NCBI RefSeq assembly: GCF_030689645.1
Contig: NZ_JAUYFU010000006.1
Location: 1-64,000, forward strand
Length of the DNA stretch: 64,000 nt
Reading direction: 5' to 3'
Origin: Humidesulfovibrio sp.
Lineage (GTDB): Bacteria; Desulfobacterota; Desulfovibrionia; Desulfovibrionales; Desulfovibrionaceae
Part shown: positions 24,822-33,348 of the stretch, piece after piece
Layout of the letters: every line of letters begins with the position of its first letter
How positions within the stretch are numbered: the stretch's first letter is position 1
Translations under genes and position numbers: made by a program
Notes under the pieces: generated by a model
What the model was told of the DNA's origin: nothing
Database searches by the model: none
What the model saw: only the letters and a program-made list of their open reading frames with translations

Positions 24822-26503
24822 ATCACAACAAGGTTTGCATTTCCCTGCCGCCCGATGGGCGCTGGATGCGCTTTGCCCAGGAAAGCCTCCAGCGCTACGG
24901 CGCCATGGTCGGCTTTTCCCAAAAGCTGGAGGAGATGTGCGCCAGTTCCGTGATGGAGGCCTGCGAGGAGCTTGTCCGCAAGGCGGAGGAGGCAGGCGTG
25001 GACGATGCCATCGACCTGCGGCTGGACTACCGGGGCGAAACCATCGTCATCGACATCGTCTACAACTCCAGAATCCCGCTCAATCCCCATGAAACGGAGG
25101 AGTACGAAATTCCCGATGCCGGGACCGACCTCGACGCCATAGACATGGACACGCTGTGGCTCCACATGATTAAGCGGCGCATGGACAGGGTCCGCTTCAT
25201 GGTCCAGGGGTCGCGCCACGTGCTGCGCATGATCAAGTACCGCCGGGACGAGGGCAAGGAGAAGCAGGCCTGGGTGATGACCATCAAGCCCGAGCTGCGA
25301 AAAGGCGTCATCCTGCATCTTGACGACCCCAGCGCCGAACATTCCGGCTCCACGCTCCAGGCCCCCGGCACCGGCGTCCTCATGCTCAGTCCCAGCCAGA
25401 CCTTCATCATCCGCCACATGGATGGCAAGGCCTCGTTCCATGACCTCTACATGGCGCACCTCGACGCTCTGGGGCTGACGTCTCCGGCCATGCTGGCCGG
25501 GCTGTATGAGCGGCTCGAGTCCATGGGCATGCTGCTTACTCCTGAGGACGGCATGAAGAGCAGCCGCTTCAAGCGGATCATCAAAAAGATAGTCAACCCA
25601 GATTTCACGATTCCCAATGCGGATGGCGTTGTGGCGGCCGTGCATGACAAGACGCGATTTCTTTATTCGCATCTCGGGCTGGGCGTGCTGCTTGCCATTG
25701 GGTTCTCCGGCCTTGTTCCGTACTGGGAGCATCGAACCAATTTCATGGCTGCTGTGGCAAACCTGGAGGAGGTCTTTCTCCGCACTCCGCTGGTCCTTTT
25801 GCCTGTGTATCTTCTTACCCTCATCCACATCTCTCTGCACGAACTTGGGCACGGAGTGACCTGCAAGCATTTCGGCGGCAAGGTCTCGCGCCTGGGGATC
25901 ATGTTCTACCTGGCGTCCTTCATCTTCTACTGCGACACCACGGCAGCCTGGAGTTTTCCGCAAAAGCGGCAGCGCATCCTGGTGTCGCTGGGCGGCCCCA
26001 TTGTATCATTTGCTGTTCTCGGCTCTGGCCTTTGGGCCGCCGGGCACTTTGCCGGCACCGGCTCCATCTGGGAGTCTGTGCTGGTGGCCTTTTGCCTGTT
26101 CAGTTTGTTCACCCTGATTATGAATTTCAACCCATTCATCAAGATGGATGCGTACTATATGCTGCTGGATTACACCGGCATTCCCAATCTGCGGGAGCGT
26201 TCCTTCAAGTTTCTTGAGCGCAAGTTTTTTGCTTGGCTGGGCGTGGGATCAGAAGCGGACACCAAGGTCACGTTGCGGGAACGCAAAATATTTTGGTGGT
26301 ATGGAGTCCTGGGAGGGCTTGCCACGGTGCTGTTTGTTGCGGTGCCCCTCTTCAGGTTGAACTACATGCTCAGCGCGAACTCGGCATCGGGCGGGCGGCT
26401 GCTTTTCGTCGCCCTTGTGGCCGCGCTTTTGATCGTGCGGCTTGGCAACACTGCGTACGGCAAGATCAAGGCTGTGCGGTATCGCGAGTACAAGATCCAA
26501 TAA
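24818..26503 (+). CDS. M50-family membrane zinc protease with GHKL-like and PqqD-like N-terminal regions
   Basis: A 561-residue protein with three parts. Residues about 1-150 resemble a degenerate RsbW-type GHKL ATPase domain (VMEACEELVRKAEEAG, and MIKRRMDRVRFMVQGSRHVL matching its last helix). Residues about 185-245 look like a PqqD/peptide-binding winged helix (LMLSPSQTFIIRHMDGKASF). Residues about 280-550 are polytopic, with roughly seven helices, HELGH (341-345) and NPFIKMD (438-444), the two zinc-binding motifs of site-2-type M50 proteases. It follows two NHLP peptide genes and precedes a CatA-like gene, so I infer it processes or exports those peptides. Confidence 0.85.
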   Translation: MNHNKVCISLPPDGRWMRFAQESLQRYGAMVGFSQKLEEMCASSVMEACEELVRKAEEAGVDDAIDLRLDYRGETIVIDIVYNSRIPLNPHETEEYEIPDAGTDLDAIDMDTLWLHMIKRRMDRVRFMVQGSRHVLRMIKYRRDEGKEKQAWVMTIKPELRKGVILHLDDPSAEHSGSTLQAPGTGVLMLSPSQTFIIRHMDGKASFHDLYMAHLDALGLTSPAMLAGLYERLESMGMLLTPEDGMKSSRFKRIIKKIVNPDFTIPNADGVVAAVHDKTRFLYSHLGLGVLLAIGFSGLVPYWEHRTNFMAAVANLEEVFLRTPLVLLPVYLLTLIHISLHELGHGVTCKHFGGKVSRLGIMFYLASFIFYCDTTAAWSFPQKRQRILVSLGGPIVSFAVLGSGLWAAGHFAGTGSIWESVLVAFCLFSLFTLIMNFNPFIKMDAYYMLLDYTGIPNLRERSFKFLERKFFAWLGVGSEADTKVTLRERKIFWWYGVLGGLATVLFVAVPLFRLNYMLSANSASGGRLLFVALVAALLIVRLGNTAYGKIKAVRYREYKIQ

Positions 26504-26597
26504 CCGCGACAATTGACTGCTGGCCCGGTTCCCAGCACCTGCCGCCGCCCGCAAGGCGATGGCCGTTCCCGGCGCAGCAAGCTCTCTGGAGGTAAGC

Positions 26598-27254
26598 GTG
26601 AAACGCATTGATCTTGAAGGGTGGAGTCGGCGAGACCAGTACAGGTATTTCAGTAAGATGCAATGCCCGTATTGCTCGGTGACATGTGAGATTGATGTCT
26701 CTGCGGCGCGCAGCTTCATGAAGGATTCTGGAATCCCCTCATACGTCGGCATGATTTACCTGGTCACCAAGGCGGCCAACAGCGTGCCGGAGCTGAGATT
26801 GAGGATTGAGGGCGAGGCTGTGTATGACCACGATGTGGTGCATCCATCGTTCACCATCCTCAGCGACGGCGGACAGCTCTACTTCTGCAGGACCCGCTAC
26901 ACCGACGATCCTGGCGCTTTCATCAAGCACACGCGGGAGGTCATGGCTCAGACGAAAAGCGCTGGGGAATGCCCCCTCGATTCCACAGGCCAGGATGTGC
27001 TCTACCTAAGCTGCCTTCCCTGGGTCCACTTCACGTCTGTGAGCCATCCCATGAATCTCAACTCGCCAGACGCAATCCCGCGCATCGTTTGGGGCCGCTT
27101 TGAGGCGAAGGAGAACAAGACCGTCATGGCGGTCAATCTGCAGGTGCACCACGGCCTTGCTGACGGGCTGCATATTTCGCAATTCATGCAGGCGTTGGGG
27201 GAGTCCTGCGCTGCGCCCGATGCAGGTTTTGCGGGCCTGGCCCGCTCTTTCTAG
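26598..27254 (+). CDS. Chloramphenicol acetyltransferase (CatA)-like acyltransferase
   Basis: A 218-residue member of the CAT fold. It has the catalytic HHGLADG at residues 184-190 (His185 and Asp189 correspond to the HxxxD pair) and LPWVHFTSVSHP, which matches the conserved segment before the active site. The first residues (MKRIDLEGWSRRDQY) align with the normal CAT start, so I use the GTG at 26598, which has TGGAGG five bases upstream, and not the track start at 26559. It is the last gene of the peptide cluster. It may acylate the peptide or a small molecule; true chloramphenicol resistance is possible. Confidence 0.86.
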   Translation: MKRIDLEGWSRRDQYRYFSKMQCPYCSVTCEIDVSAARSFMKDSGIPSYVGMIYLVTKAANSVPELRLRIEGEAVYDHDVVHPSFTILSDGGQLYFCRTRYTDDPGAFIKHTREVMAQTKSAGECPLDSTGQDVLYLSCLPWVHFTSVSHPMNLNSPDAIPRIVWGRFEAKENKTVMAVNLQVHHGLADGLHISQFMQALGESCAAPDAGFAGLARSF

Positions 27255-27348
27255 AGCGCTGGACAAAGCCTATGGACGCATCAGGCCTATGCCGCCAGAG
27301 CATGCTGCGCACTAAGCCGCGATATGATGCGGACGGGATGCTCCGCCG

Positions 27349-27651
27349 CTACCCCCCGGAACGCACGGAGATGCGGTTGTCCACGGATTTTACGCCCTCA
27401 ATGGCTCTGGCCGTTTCTATGGCCTTCGTCATCTGCTCGTGTTCGCGCACGAACCCGCCGAGAATTACTATCCCGTCAAATGTTTTTACATCGACATGCA
27501 CATTGCTGAAGGGGAATTCCTTGGCGAGCGCTTGAACAACCAGGGCGGATATCGCGGCATCGCCGCTTTGCTGCGAGGGCCGCAGGCGCGTAAGCGCAAA
27601 GGCCACGACGATGACGGCGATGAACAGCAGCAATGCCGTTTGTGCGCTCAT
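27349..27651 (-). CDS. BON-domain membrane-anchored protein
   Basis: A 100-residue protein with an N-terminal membrane helix (residues 5-22) and one BON domain (about 32-97). Its signatures are VVQALAKEFPFSNVHVDVKT, then GIVILGGFVREHEQ and AIEGVKSVDNRISVRSG. BON domains bind phospholipid or envelope partners in the periplasm, and single-BON proteins are often stress-associated. It is convergent with the CatA-like gene, 94 bases away. Confidence 0.88.
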   Translation of the reverse strand: MSAQTALLLFIAVIVVAFALTRLRPSQQSGDAAISALVVQALAKEFPFSNVHVDVKTFDGIVILGGFVREHEQMTKAIETARAIEGVKSVDNRISVRSGG

Positions 27652-27712
27652 GAAAGACCACCCGGGCTGTTTGCCAATTCGGATTGGGGAAGTGTGCGAT
27701 TTACTGGTGGTT

Positions 27713-27800
27713 TGGCGGAGGGGGAGGGATTCGAACCCCCGGACGGTTACCCGTCAGTGGTTTTCAAGACCACCGCCTTGAGCCGCTCGGCCACCCCTCC
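27713..27800 (-). tRNA. tRNA-Ser (anticodon TGA)
   Basis: On the minus strand the sequence folds as a serine tRNA: acceptor GGAGGGG/CCCCTCC with encoded G-CCA end, D arm starting TGGCCGAG, anticodon stem GTGGT/ACCAC around loop CTTGAAA, a long variable arm, and T arm GGTTCGAATCC. It reads UCA codons. Its 3' end points toward the accessory peptide cluster. Confidence 0.96.
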
Positions 27801-27913
27801 GCCTGATGCCGCAGAGGAGACCGGGTGAGGGCCGCTCCGCAAGCGTTCATGTAGGTGCCAAAACCGCGCGTGCAAGTCAATGCGCCTTCTCAATCGCGCT
27901 GGGGGGCGGAATG

Positions 27914-27940
27914 TTATTGGGGGTTGCCAACACCCAATAA
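27914..27940. promoter_or_regulatory. 27-base near-perfect palindrome between tRNA-Ser and the MCP gene
   Basis: TTATTGGGGGTTG-C-CAACACCCAATAA matches across its centre at 12 of 13 positions. It lies about 24 bases before the sigma-28-like -35 box of the chemoreceptor gene and upstream of the divergent tRNA. Form and place suggest an operator; a terminator for incoming transcripts is less likely because no clear T run follows. Confidence 0.5.
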
Positions 27941-27963
27941 TTTTGGTGAAATAGTACATGTGG

Positions 27964-27991
27964 TAAAGATATTATAGGCGTTGGCCGATGA
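27964..27991 (+). promoter_or_regulatory. Sigma-28-like promoter for the chemoreceptor gene
   Basis: TAAA, 16 bases, GCCGATGA. The -10 element is identical to that of the flagellin promoter in this window, and the spacing is one base longer than the usual 15. Chemoreceptors are typical sigma-28 targets. Confidence 0.6.
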
Positions 27992-28041
27992 GCTTGAGGC
28001 AGCGGAGTCCTCCGCGTGTGTCACCCTTCAAGGAGCGCAGC

Positions 28042-30135
28042 ATGAAATCGCAGCAGCAGATCCCCCCGGCAGCGGGCATGTGGGCCATCGGGGCCGTGGG
28101 CGCGGTCCTGGTTCTTGGAGCCTTTTTCACTGCCAATCTGTATGCCACTCTTGGCTTGGCCGCCATTTCCCTTGCTTTGGCCGGATATCTGGCCTCCACC
28201 CAAGGGGCAGGGGGGGATCAGCTCAAGGCGGGCCTGACAAAGCTCATGTCCCGCAAACGCGAATTTCTGTTCGATGAGGTGAAGTCCTGGCGAGAGTTTG
28301 GCGAGCTTGGTGCCCTGGCGTCCGAAGCCTTTGAGTACAACATGCGCCGCCGCGAGTTCTACCGGGGCGCTGTGCATGCTGTGGGCGCGCCGTTTCTTTT
28401 GTGTGACGTGGCCGGCGTCATCACCCACGTGAGCGAATCCATGCTGGCCCTGCTCAAAAAGACCGAGGCCGAGGTCCAGGGCAAGACCGTGTCCGAGGCC
28501 TTCTACAGCAAGAAAGGCGCCTCCGTCACCGAGAAGGTCATTGCTGAAAAGAAAGATGTTTCCCAGGAACTTGAGCTTGTGCTCTGGGACGGCCGCAAGG
28601 CGGATGTCCTGGCTGTGGTGAACTGCATCCGCGGCATCGGCGGCGAGGTGCTGGGCGCGGTGGTCTGCCTGGCCGACCTTGCCGAGGTGAAGGCGCAGCA
28701 GCGCGCCTTGCAGAAGCAGCAGGAGCAGGCCATGAAGGTCGGCAACTCCATCAACGACCTCGCCCAGCGCGTAGCCAGCGCCTCTGAGGAGCTTTCCGCC
28801 AGCGCGGACGAGCAGGCAAAAGGAGCGAACCGCCAGAAGGCCCAGACCGAGTCCGTGTCCACCGCCATGGAGCAGATGACCGCAACGGTGCTTGAGGTGG
28901 CCCAGAACGCCACCCAGTCTTCCGATGCCGCCGCCACGGCCAGCAAGGCCGCCAATGACGGCGTGAGCCTGGTGCGCGAGAGCGTCCGGGGCATCAACAT
29001 GGTGGCCGACTCCTCGCGCAAGCTGGCGCAGGTGCTGGGGCAACTGGACTCCCAGGCTGCGGAGATTGATCGCATCATCAACGTCATCAACGACATCGCT
29101 GACCAGACCAACCTGCTGGCGCTCAATGCGGCCATCGAAGCGGCGCGCGCGGGCGATGCGGGCCGGGGCTTCGCCGTTGTGGCCGACGAGGTGAGGAAGC
29201 TCGCCGAGAAGACCATGACCGCCACCAAGGAAGTGGAGAACTCCATTCGCGAGATCCAGGAGCGCAGCCAGAACGCCGTGACCACCATGCGCGAAACCGA
29301 GAAGCAGGTGGAGACCAGCACGGATCTTTCAAACCGCACGGGCCTTGCGCTGGAAGAGATCATGAAGCGCATTGAGGACGTGACCAACCGCGTGGCGCAG
29401 ATCGCCACCGCCGCAGAAGAGCAATCTTCCGCAGCAGAGGAAATCAACAGGAATATCGAGGATATTGCTGGCATTGCCAAGGAGGCTGAGGAAGGCGCGG
29501 ACCAGTCGGCCTCGGCCACGCGGGAATTGGCCGAGTTGGCTCAGAACCTGCTCCAGCTCTCCATGACCTTCAGCGCCACCAAGTCCGACGAGAGCAAGCT
29601 GCGCGTGTCCCACGGCCAGATGAAGGGCATTCTGCCAAAAATAATGCACGATTTTGTGGGCGTGAAGTATGGTCCGGCTGTGCTTGCCAAGGTGAACGAG
29701 GCCTTGGGCAACCCCATGTTCCTGCCTACCAGCAGCTATCCGGACCAGGTGCTGCAGCAGATGGCCGAGGTTGTGGCCCAGGCCGCCAGACAGGAGCCGC
29801 GCGCCGTGTTTGTGGAGCTTGGCAGACACACCATCCACCAGTTCCACAAGATGTACCGCTCGTACTTCAAGGCCCCGAACCTGAAGGACTTCCTGCTGAC
29901 CATGAACCAGACCCACGCGGACCTGACCAAGGCCCTGCCGGGCATCGTGCCGCCGCGCTTCAGTTATGAGGACCGCGGCAACAAGCTCACCATGATTTAC
30001 AAGTCGCGCCGAGGCTACCAGCACTACTTCGAGGGCATCCTGCGCGGCGCGGCCGAGTTCTACAAGACGCCGGTGGACATCACCGTGCAGATTCAGGACG
30101 CCGAAACCGCCCGGGCCGACATCACCTTCCGCTAG
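28042..30135 (+). CDS. Methyl-accepting chemotaxis protein with C-terminal H-NOX (heme NO-binding) domain
   Basis: A 697-residue receptor. It has two N-terminal membrane helices close together (about 12-55), a PAS-like region (about 105-220) and a methyl-accepting signalling domain (about 240-500) with the conserved hairpin tip [22 protein letters not shown]-terminal H-NOX-like domain (about 515-690) follows. The proximal heme ligand His is about residue 625 (NQTHADLTK), followed by PPRF and the heme-propionate motif YKSRR (YxSxR). It probably senses NO or a related gas and steers swimming. The ATG at 28042 has AAGGAG seven bases upstream; the track start is too early. Confidence 0.9.
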   Translation: MKSQQQIPPAAGMWAIGAVGAVLVLGAFFTANLYATLGLAAISLALAGYLASTQGAGGDQLKAGLTKLMSRKREFLFDEVKSWREFGELGALASEAFEYNMRRREFYRGAVHAVGAPFLLCDVAGVITHVSESMLALLKKTEAEVQGKTVSEAFYSKKGASVTEKVIAEKKDVSQELELVLWDGRKADVLAVVNCIRGIGGEVLGAVVCLADLAEVKAQQRALQKQQEQAMKVGNSINDLAQRVASASEELSASADEQAKGANRQKAQTESVSTAMEQMTATVLEVAQNATQSSDAAATASKAANDGVSLVRESVRGINMVADSSRKLAQVLGQLDSQAAEIDRIINVINDIADQTNLLALNAAIEAARAGDAGRGFAVVADEVRKLAEKTMTATKEVENSIREIQERSQNAVTTMRETEKQVETSTDLSNRTGLALEEIMKRIEDVTNRVAQIATAAEEQSSAAEEINRNIEDIAGIAKEAEEGADQSASATRELAELAQNLLQLSMTFSATKSDESKLRVSHGQMKGILPKIMHDFVGVKYGPAVLAKVNEALGNPMFLPTSSYPDQVLQQMAEVVAQAARQEPRAVFVELGRHTIHQFHKMYRSYFKAPNLKDFLLTMNQTHADLTKALPGIVPPRFSYEDRGNKLTMIYKSRRGYQHYFEGILRGAAEFYKTPVDITVQIQDAETARADITFR

Positions 30136-30154
30136 GCGCAAACCAGCAACAGAA

Positions 30155-30195
30155 AAGCCCCCGGCAGTCCGCTCTGGACAGCCGGGGGCTTCTTC
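30155..30195. terminator. Bidirectional terminator between MCP and dedA
   Basis: AAGCCCCCGGC, a 15-base loop, GCCGGGGGCTT followed by CTT. The A run before the left arm allows use from the minus side also. Confidence 0.85.
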
Positions 30196-30211
30196 GTTCA
30201 GCGCGGGGGCG

Positions 30212-30844
30212 CTAGTCGGCGGCTTCGGCGCGCAGGGTGCGCTTGCGCTTCAGCTTGTACCATACGTACCAGGCTACGGCCACCACAAGCATGCCGATGA
30301 TGAGCGCGTCGAACTGGTGGCGATAGGTCTGCACCATCTCCCAGTTTTCGCGAAGCTTGAAGCCGCACAAAAGCAGGAAGGTGTTCCACATGGTAGCGCC
30401 CGCCGTGGTGGCGATGGCGAAGGGCCAGAAGCGCATTTTGCCGATGCCCGCCGGGATGGACACAAGGTGCCGCACCACGGGGATGAACCGGCTGGCGAAA
30501 AGCGTGAGCGAGCTGCCCTTGCGCTGGAAGAACCGCTCGGTCATCTCCAGGTCGTGCACGTCCAGCAGCAGGTACTTGCCTACCTTGAGCACAAAGGGTC
30601 TGCCGCCGTAATAACCCATGAGGTAGGAAATATAAGAGCCCAGGAAGGAGCCGATGCTGGTGGCGAGGATGGCCTCAAAAAGCCCCCATTTGCCATCGGC
30701 CACCAGGAAGCCCACAAAAGGCATGACCGCCTCGCTGGGCACTGGCGCGATCATGCTTTCGAGGGCCATGAGAAAAGCGGCGCCGGCAAGGCCTGTAGTC
30801 TCGAGAATCTGAATGGCATAGCGACTGATGGTTTCAGTGAGCAC
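30212..30844 (-). CDS. DedA family membrane protein
   Basis: A 210-residue polytopic protein with DedA/SNARE-associated features: the membrane-reentrant PVPSEAVMPFVGFL near residue 35, the conserved YYGGRPFVLKVGKYLL, and RFIPVVRHLVSIPAGIGKM. DedA proteins are thought to flip lipid carriers or phosphatidylethanolamine across the inner membrane and affect proton-motive force. The start is a GTG with GGAGG upstream. It stands alone on the minus strand, convergent with the chemoreceptor. Confidence 0.92.
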   Translation of the reverse strand: MLTETISRYAIQILETTGLAGAAFLMALESMIAPVPSEAVMPFVGFLVADGKWGLFEAILATSIGSFLGSYISYLMGYYGGRPFVLKVGKYLLLDVHDLEMTERFFQRKGSSLTLFASRFIPVVRHLVSIPAGIGKMRFWPFAIATTAGATMWNTFLLLCGFKLRENWEMVQTYRHQFDALIIGMLVVAVAWYVWYKLKRKRTLRAEAAD

Positions 30845-30911
30845 TCAATAAACCTCCGCAGGAGTGTGTGCGTGATGCACTATCCTGCCGGGTTGTTTTG
30901 GGCAAGGGGGG

Positions 30912-33152
30912 CTACTCTGGGGCAAAACCCAGGGCCAGCCCTGCCTCCAGCGCCGAGGCATTGGCCCTGAGCCTGGTCCAGTAAAGGTTCTGGGCCTTGC
31001 GCAAATCAGGCTCCAACCCAACGCTTGCAGCGCGCTCCAGCAATCGCCGCACGAGCTGGCAGTCTGGCTTGGGCCTGCCCAGCAGGTCAACCAGGGCATG
31101 GCCCACGCGGCGGGCCAGAAGGTGGCGCTCCGGATGCTCGCGCCCGCGCTCCAGCAGAAAACCGAGGAAGTCGCGGGAGGCCGTCACCTCGCCCATGATC
31201 CACTGCCAGGTGAGGGGCGACCAGAGCCTGTCCCAGCACTCGTCGCCGGTCTGGGTGTGCTGCGCCTCGCGGAAGGGCAGGAACAGGTGCGCGCCCAGGC
31301 GCGACTCCTCCACCTGCCGTTGCCAGGTCTCCGCCTCCACGCGGCGCACCCAGGCCAGGGCCAGCGCTTGGCGCTTGCCCCAGGGAATGTAGGCAGCCGG
31401 AACGCATTTTGTTCCGGTGTCGCCCACGCGGATGCACCCGGCAAAGGGATCGCCGCCATTGGGCAGCTCCCAGGTCCAGTCGTGCTCGTCCGTGCCGCTT
31501 TCCCGCGTCCAGGTTATGCAGGCCGTGCCGGTGCTGTGGCCTTGGTCGTCTTCCCCGCTTACGCGGACTTGGACGGACAGGCCGGGCCAGGGGACTTCCG
31601 CGCTGCCGCCGGGCAGAGGCAATCTCCCTTCGGCCCAGAGACGGATGAGGGCCTGGGCCAGTATGGTTTCAGTGGTCTCGCGCCGGTGCCGGACCTCATG
31701 GTTCCAGAGATCAAGGCCGTCGCCCAGGGCCGGGTCGTTGCTGCTGGCCTGCCCGATGTACGAGAGGAGCAGCGGCTCCAGGTCGTCCAATCCGGTGCGC
31801 CTGCCCAGCTGCATGGCCCGCAGGGCGAAGGTCAGGGCGTTCAGGGGCTCGATGCGCCCAAGGTCGTCGAAGAACCAGGCGCAGCTTGCAAAGGACGAGA
31901 GCGCCCACTTCTGCATGGTGAGCAGCTTCCAGGCCGTGTGCTGCTGGTCCGGGCTGAGGTCCGGGCGCAGCTGCGCGGTGGAGAACTCCTTGTCCGTGTC
32001 CAGGCCAGAGAGCACCCGGCCATAGGCGATGAGGGCTTCCTCCGGGGAGCGGAAGAGTTGCGCGCCAAGGTGCATGAAATGATTGTCGATCCTTGTCTTT
32101 ACGGCGTTCAGGCCGTCGCGCAGCGGTCCGCGCCAGCGTTGGTTCCAGCCGGGCTTGTGTTCGGTTGCGCAGCCGCAGTCGGAGCGCCAGCGCTCCACGC
32201 CATGGGCGCAGCTCCAGGAGCTGTTTTCGTGGATGCGCGCGCGTCTTTTGGGCGGGTTCTCGGCCAGATAGGCAGCGTAGTTGGTCAGTTCAACTCCTTC
32301 CACGCCCGCGCGGGCCTGGGACAGGGCGAAGGCCAGGGCCATTTCTCCGAACCGGAAGTGGTGGCCGTAGGTTTCTCCGTCTGTAGCCAGGGCGAGCAGC
32401 CCCTGTCCTGCCATGCCGGAAAGCCTGCCCCAGAAGGCGTCGCCGTGGCGCAGCAGCCCCTCAAAGGCCACGGCCTGCGACAGTGGGCCGTCGTAGAAGT
32501 ACACCGCGATGCTGCGTCCTTCCGGCAGTTCGACGAGGTATGGCTCGCGGATGTTCAGATTGCCTTCATGGGCCTGGGTCCAGTTCAGTTGGCCCACGTC
32601 GGCCACTTCCCGCGCCTGGCGCGGGGCCAGGATGGTGAAGCGCACGCCGGCCTGGGCCAGCAGGTCCAGGGTGCGCATGTCCACCGCAGCTTCGGAGAGC
32701 CACAGCCCTTCTGCCGGGCGCTTGAACCTGGATTCGAAGTCGGCCAGGGCCCAGGCGATTTCGGCGCGTTTCTCCAGGTCTGTGGCCAGGGGCATGATGA
32801 TGTGGTGGTAAATCTGGGCGATGGCGTTGCCGTGGCCCAGGCGCGCAAGGCTGGCGCGGTCGCCTTCGAGCACGCGGGCGTATACGTCCGGGGCCTTGCG
32901 CTCCATCCAGGTGAGCAGGGTGGGCCCGAAGTTGAAGCTCATGTACTCGAAGCAGTTCATGATCTCGATGATGCGGCCCTGGCCGTCCAGCCTCCGGGCC
33001 CAGGCCAGGGGGGCGTAGCTCTCCTCGCAGATGCGTTCGTTCCAGTGGGTGGCTGGGGCGGCGCTGCCTTCAGGCAAAATGGTGTCCATCCAGGGGTCCT
33101 CCCTGGGCGGCTGATAAAAATGACCGTGGATGCAGAGCTGTTTCCCGTTCAT
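30912..33152 (-). CDS. Glycoside hydrolase family 57 / DUF3536 protein
   Basis: A 746-residue cytoplasmic protein with no signal peptide. The N-terminal GH57 region starts CIHGHFYQPPREDPW, carries a likely nucleophile in GLWLSEAAVDM (about residue 150) and an acidic catalytic candidate in LATDGETYGHH (about 258). The rest is the DUF3536 type. GH57 enzymes act on alpha-glucans such as glycogen. No glycogen genes are nearby, so the exact substrate is open. Confidence 0.88.
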   Translation of the reverse strand: MNGKQLCIHGHFYQPPREDPWMDTILPEGSAAPATHWNERICEESYAPLAWARRLDGQGRIIEIMNCFEYMSFNFGPTLLTWMERKAPDVYARVLEGDRASLARLGHGNAIAQIYHHIIMPLATDLEKRAEIAWALADFESRFKRPAEGLWLSEAAVDMRTLDLLAQAGVRFTILAPRQAREVADVGQLNWTQAHEGNLNIREPYLVELPEGRSIAVYFYDGPLSQAVAFEGLLRHGDAFWGRLSGMAGQGLLALATDGETYGHHFRFGEMALAFALSQARAGVEGVELTNYAAYLAENPPKRRARIHENSSWSCAHGVERWRSDCGCATEHKPGWNQRWRGPLRDGLNAVKTRIDNHFMHLGAQLFRSPEEALIAYGRVLSGLDTDKEFSTAQLRPDLSPDQQHTAWKLLTMQKWALSSFASCAWFFDDLGRIEPLNALTFALRAMQLGRRTGLDDLEPLLLSYIGQASSNDPALGDGLDLWNHEVRHRRETTETILAQALIRLWAEGRLPLPGGSAEVPWPGLSVQVRVSGEDDQGHSTGTACITWTRESGTDEHDWTWELPNGGDPFAGCIRVGDTGTKCVPAAYIPWGKRQALALAWVRRVEAETWQRQVEESRLGAHLFLPFREAQHTQTGDECWDRLWSPLTWQWIMGEVTASRDFLGFLLERGREHPERHLLARRVGHALVDLLGRPKPDCQLVRRLLERAASVGLEPDLRKAQNLYWTRLRANASALEAGLALGFAPE

Positions 33153-33348
33153 TTGGATACCCCTGGCTGATGGTTCTGAACCTCTTCTCTACCCCTCCAG
33201 GTCGCGTGGGGCAAGGGGCGGCGAAGGTGACCCCCGGAAGCGCCAGAATGCGGAAATGGCATGAAATGTATCGACAAAAACACTATGGCTGGCTATATTG
33301 CTTGTATCATTGGATCTGTGCCCTATGACCTGCAAGGGAGGCCACCTC

